Shown here piece after piece: positions 31,259 through 33,843 of a stretch of DNA of 33,843 nucleotides. Position numbers and translations under genes: made by a program. Location of the stretch: NCBI GenBank assembly GCA_944325185.1, contig CALUZA010000063.1, forward strand, positions 1 to 33,843, written 5' to 3'. Numbering within the stretch: position 1 is the first letter of the stretch; each line of letters begins with the position of its first letter. Below the pieces are notes generated by a model. It searched no databases. It had not been told where the DNA came from and was given only the letters and a program-made list of their open reading frames with translations. This DNA comes from Candidatus Gastranaerophilales bacterium (GTDB taxonomy: Bacteria; Cyanobacteriota; Vampirovibrionia; Gastranaerophilales; Gastranaerophilaceae).

Positions 31259-33001
31259 TTAATCGTATATCTTTGCAGTTTTAACTTTTTTGAAATCCAT
31301 AATAGTCAATAAAGAATTTTCTATATAAACATTTCCCCTGACAAGTTTAAGAGATTTTATGTTGTTAACTTTTGAATTTGTGAAATAAGCGTTTCTGCCA
31401 ATAGTTTCAAGACTGCTTAAATCAGTAACCTGTGAATTTCTAAAGTCAGCATCCCCGCCAATAGTTTCAAGGCTGCTTAAATCAGTAACCTGTGAATTAT
31501 TGAAATAAGCATTCCCGCTAATAGTTTTAAGATTGCATAAATCAGTAACTTGTGAATTATTGAAATCAGCACCCCCGCCAATAGTTTCAAGGCTGCATAA
31601 ATTAGTAACTTGCGAATTACTAAAATTAGCCTTTCCGCCAATAGTTTCAAGATTGCTTAAATCAGTAATTTGTGAATTACTAAAATTAGCAAATCCGCCA
31701 ATAGTTTCAAGACTGCTTAAATCAGTAATTTGTGAATTACTAAAGTCAGCATTGCTGCGAATAGCTTTAAGACTGCTTAAATCAGTAATTTGTGAATTAT
31801 TGAAATCAGCATACCCACCAATAGTTTCAAGACTGCTTAAATCAGCAATTTGTGAACCATAAAAATTAGCAAACCCACCAATAGTTTCAAGGCTGCTTAA
31901 ATCAGCAATTTGTGAACCATAAAAATTAGCATACCCGCCGATAGTTTCAAGATTGCTTAAATCAGCAACTTGTGAATTATTGAAATCAGCATTTCCTGTA
32001 ATTTTTTTAACTTTTTCAAGCAGTTTTTTTTCATCTATTCCAAAGTCTTTAAATGTATAATCTTTATATGGTTGTTCGTATTTTGAAATTGTTAAATATC
32101 CGTCTTTATTTTCTTCTACATTTATTTTAAAGTATTCATAGATTTTTTTAATGTCATTATTTTTTATAGCTTCACTTAAATCTTTTTTTGCTTTTTCTAT
32201 TTCTTCTTTTGCTTTCTTCGCTGATTGTATTTCATTTTGAGCAGTTTCTGCAAGGCTTAAATTGTGTTCGGATATGTGTTTTTGTATAATATCAAGATAA
32301 TTAATAGGAATTGTTCCATTATTTTTTTCACCTTGAATTTCTTGTATTTTATCATTTACAAATCTAACACCAAGCTTTGGTTTTCCATCTTCAAGATAAA
32401 CATGAAAATCGCCCTTAGTAAGATATGGTTTAGCATTGAAACTTTTTGTACACCAAGTTTTATAGGATAGAGCTTTTAATTTTTCAACATTTGCTTCAAA
32501 ATTTTCAGGATCATGTTCTTCAGATGGTATAATCACCCATTTTGTAGCAGTTTCACCAGTACTTGTTTCAATATCATCAGTGTAAAAAACACGTAGTTTA
32601 TTTTTGTACATTTTGTTTAAATTAAATTGATATTTTGAATCATTTTTTGTATTTTCATCAATTTCAGCTATACAATCAGCAAGAACACCTTTGTTTAAAA
32701 CAGGAGGTAAATTATCGTTATCCGAATCTAAATCTTTTGTTATTGCATTTAAAATCAAAAGTGCTGTTGTTTTTTTATAGGCATCATTTTCTTTTAAAAC
32801 ATAATCAGCCCATTCTTTTATCATTGCTTTTCTTTGTATTTTAGTTTCCTCACTGCGTCCTTCATAATCTTTATTTGCTATTTCTTCTGCTTTTTCATTT
32901 GCCCAATCTTGTAAATCCTCATTAGAATTAAATTTTTCAATAGGTGCGCTAAATTTTTGAATAACCGCTAAATCAATTCCATCAAACATAGTTTTTTTCA
33001 T
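31259..33001 (-). CDS. 20-residue-repeat (LRR-like) protein, N-terminus frameshifted
   Basis: 580 residues from the listed ATG. Residues about 1-330 are a charged domain I cannot name; it includes a WCTKSFNAKPYLTKGDFHVY block and a coiled coil (about 250-275). Residues about 337-576 form twelve 20-residue repeats ([NYF]-A-[DN]-F-x-x-S-Q-[VI]-x-D-L-S-S-L-E-T-I-G-G), a solenoid with LRR or receptor-L-like spacing. No signal peptide is present. The same frame stays open for 27 codons upstream of the ATG without ATG, GTG or TTG, and reads plausibly (NYPKFKPLAYDTISFGAMKK). A start in another frame at 33125 would join it if one base were removed from a seven-A run (33063-33069). The true gene is therefore probably 31259-33125, frameshifted or slippage-dependent. 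Confidence 0.75.
   Translation of the reverse strand: MKKTMFDGIDLAVIQKFSAPIEKFNSNEDLQDWANEKAEEIANKDYEGRSEETKIQRKAMIKEWADYVLKENDAYKKTTALLILNAITKDLDSDNDNLPPVLNKGVLADCIAEIDENTKNDSKYQFNLNKMYKNKLRVFYTDDIETSTGETATKWVIIPSEEHDPENFEANVEKLKALSYKTWCTKSFNAKPYLTKGDFHVYLEDGKPKLGVRFVNDKIQEIQGEKNNGTIPINYLDIIQKHISEHNLSLAETAQNEIQSAKKAKEEIEKAKKDLSEAIKNNDIKKIYEYFKINVEENKDGYLTISKYEQPYKDYTFKDFGIDEKKLLEKVKKITGNADFNNSQVADLSNLETIGGYANFYGSQIADLSSLETIGGFANFYGSQIADLSSLETIGGYADFNNSQITDLSSLKAIRSNADFSNSQITDLSSLETIGGFANFSNSQITDLSNLETIGGKANFSNSQVTNLCSLETIGGGADFNNSQVTDLCNLKTISGNAYFNNSQVTDLSSLETIGGDADFRNSQVTDLSSLETIGRNAYFTNSKVNNIKSLKLVRGNVYIENSLLTIMDFKKVKTAKIYD
31274..31993 (-). repeat. twelve 60-bp tandem coding repeats
   Basis: The array has an exact 60-bp period. 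Ten units (31394-31993) are highly similar in DNA, each containing a variant of GCCAATAGTTTCAAG-CTGC on the plus strand. The last two units (31274-31393) are degenerate. The close nucleotide identity suggests that unit number can change by recombination. Confidence 0.92.
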
Positions 33002-33125
33002 GGCACCGAAAGAAATAGTGTCATAAGCTAAAGGTTTAAACTTTGGATAATTTATATTTTGCTTTTTTTGGGTTAGTTTGATTTACTTTATTACATAAAT
33101 TTATCGGAGAAAAATTAATGGACAT
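33002..33125 (-). pseudogene. out-of-frame N-terminal piece of the 20-residue-repeat protein
   Basis: From ATG at 33125 the minus strand reads MSINFSPINLCNKVNQTNPK, then K-A-K-Y-K-L-S-K-V and a stop. At the seven-A run (33069-33063), removal of one base joins this to KQNINYPKFKPLAYDTISFG and then to the main frame. The joined N-terminus is smooth, which argues for one gene broken by a single-base insertion. No Shine-Dalgarno precedes this ATG. Confidence 0.6.
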
Positions 33126-33221
33126 TTTATATTCAATTTAATACTATGTGAATATATAAAAAAGCTGAATATAGAAATTTGCATTTTGTAGTGCTTTATT
33201 GCAAAAATTAATTTTTAGCTT

Positions 33222-33255
33222 TTGTGTAGTTTTGTTTGGTAAAATTCCTACACAA
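33222..33255. repeat. inverted repeat upstream of the repeat-protein gene
   Basis: TTGTGTAG (33222-33229) and CTACACAA (33248-33255) are perfect 8-bp arms. TTTT and AAAA inside them extend the stem past a 3-nt bulge. It lies about 100 bp before the probable gene start and outside the dispersed repeat. It may be an operator or an RNA hairpin. Confidence 0.5.
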
Positions 33256-33451
33256 TCAGGAGTATTTTAACCCGTAAAGTTAATATTATTTTTAAACTAT
33301 CTTATAGGTTTTTAATTATTTAGAATGAAATTCCAAATAATAAAAAGCCGAGGTTTTTCTTTTTTAAGTTCACTTTTTCTTTTATATTCCAACGTTTGAG
33401 GGACAAAAAGAAAAAGTAAACAAGTAAATTAAGGTATGGATTTAAAGGTTC

Positions 33452-33481
33452 GCTCCTGAGGGACTTTCAGTCCCACGTCGC
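33452..33481 (+). repeat. GCTCCTG-hairpin-ACGTCGC module (copy B, first)
   Basis: GCTCCTG (33452-33458) and ACGTCGC (33475-33481) flank the palindrome GGGACT-ttc-AGTCCC (33460-33474). The flanks equal those at 16518-16557, but the palindrome is completely different in sequence and length. Confidence 0.88.
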
Positions 33482-33627
33482 TTTAGTCCAGTGTCGGGCT
33501 GTTCGCTGAAGCTAAACGCTTCACCGTTACGCCCTCACATCCTTTAAGCTTTTTCATTCTCACTAACTCCGAATCGGAGTATAGCTCGAATTTCAAAAGA
33601 ATGCTTCACACACGGCTTCGCATTCTT

Positions 33628-33829
33628 GCTCCTGTCAAATTCGCCTACGGCATGAATTTGAAACGTCGCCTATCAACAGTTGCGACCAAAACTCATCGTT
33701 TTGGTCTTCACTCTGGCTTACGCTTTTTTGCTCCTGTCAAATTCGCCTTACGGCAAGAATTTGAAACGTCGCCTATCAACAGTTGCGACCAAAACTCATC
33801 GTTTTGGTCTTCACTCTGGCTTACGCTTT
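33628..33829 (+). repeat. tandem ~102-bp repeat with GCTCCTG-hairpin-ACGTCGC modules
   Basis: Two near-identical units begin at 33628 and 33730. Each holds GCTCCTG, the palindrome TCAAATTC...GAATTTGA with an inner GCC/GGC stem, ACGTCGCC, CAAC-a-GTTG and the 9-bp hairpin GACCAAAAC-tcatc-GTTTTGGTC. Unit 2 differs only slightly (GCCTTACGGCAA for GCCTACGGCAT). Confidence 0.9.
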
Positions 33830-33843
33830 TCACCTTTGCCCTC

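Larger units (their letters stand above)
33289..33843. repeat. dispersed hairpin repeat, copy B (runs off the window)
   Basis: Homologous to copy A (16356-16841) in the same order and orientation up to about 33600, then continues with modules that copy A lacks. It shares AAAAAGCCGAGGTTTTT and the long inverted repeat, here GTTCACTTTTTCTTTT (33368-33383) with AAAAGAAAAAGTAAAC (33406-33421), one mismatch. It also shares the GTTCGCTGAAGCT to ATAGCTCGAATTTCAAAAG tail (to 33599). Stems ACTCCG-aat-CGGAGT and GAAGC-taaac-GCTTC are perfect here and imperfect in copy A. No coding sequence is seen. Confidence 0.85.

Noticed and set aside
31533..31862. Plus-strand open frame across the 60-bp repeats
   Set aside because: It is the antisense shadow of the repeat array and exists only because the repeats keep that frame open.
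31274..31993. Regular 60-bp repeats resembling a CRISPR array
   Set aside because: The whole 60-bp period is conserved and coding; there are no unique spacers and no cas genes. It is a protein repeat array.

Overview
The window reads as AT-rich bacterial chromosome from a fermentative, probably intestinal anaerobe. Genes are short-spaced and intergenic regions are AT-rich. The prepilin-like proteins (FTLAEIMIVL leader followed by an FKKGNNTLG block), the tail-less SSB and the many TPR proteins fit an uncultured lineage such as Gastranaerophilales (Vampirovibrionia, formerly Melainabacteria). That placement is inference from family resemblance. No phage, IS transposase, integrase or CRISPR array was seen.

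Layout. (1) 149-1843: a pseudopilin-like protein with a cysteine-rich 17-residue repeat array. (2) 1954-4655, minus: a four-gene 2-oxoacid:ferredoxin oxidoreductase operon (alpha-beta-gamma-ferredoxin). (3) 4750-6180, minus: a NarL-type response regulator and a degenerate histidine kinase. (4) 6260-8553, minus: thymidylate kinase and a TPR protein. (5) 8629-9857: pilin cassette 1, made of an XRE regulator, a divergent prepilin and a 45-residue membrane peptide. (6) 9973-12328: a MerR-like coiled-coil protein and a PAS-GAF histidine kinase. (7) 12337-13099: a tRNA-Arg(UCU) locus with partial tRNA copies and hairpin-rich inserts. (8) 13110-16236, minus: a His-rich secreted peptide, then a DXS-like transketolase-fold enzyme with a zinc dehydrogenase. 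(9) 16356-16841: dispersed repeat copy A. (10) gyrB. (11) 19362-20614: pilin cassette 2, a paralogue of cassette 1. (12) 20600-22743, minus: a thioredoxin-like protein with CcdA, and a YhcC-type radical SAM protein. (13) 22840-26012: surE, thiS, a stand-alone AICAR transformylase and an MFS (Fsr-like) transporter. (14) 26020-27930: a large TPR protein. (15) 28043-31218: a secreted protein, ssb, a four-carbon acid sugar kinase and a PdxA-family dehydrogenase. (16) 31259-33125, minus: a protein with twelve 20-residue repeats whose N-terminus is split off by a frameshift. (17) 33289-33843: dispersed repeat copy B, running off the window.

Three observations stand out. First, a dispersed non-coding repeat keeps the flanks GCTCCTG and ACGTCGC while the palindrome between them changes from copy to copy. 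Second, a three-gene unit (XRE regulator, divergent prepilin, mini membrane peptide) occurs twice about 10 kb apart, each with a palindromic site at the prepilin promoter. Third, the tRNA-Arg gene sits about 340 nt downstream of its probable promoter, behind two 5' tRNA fragments, with a duplicate of its 3' end downstream. Two genes also appear to be transcribed leaderless. All coordinates and motifs were read by eye; no homology search was run.
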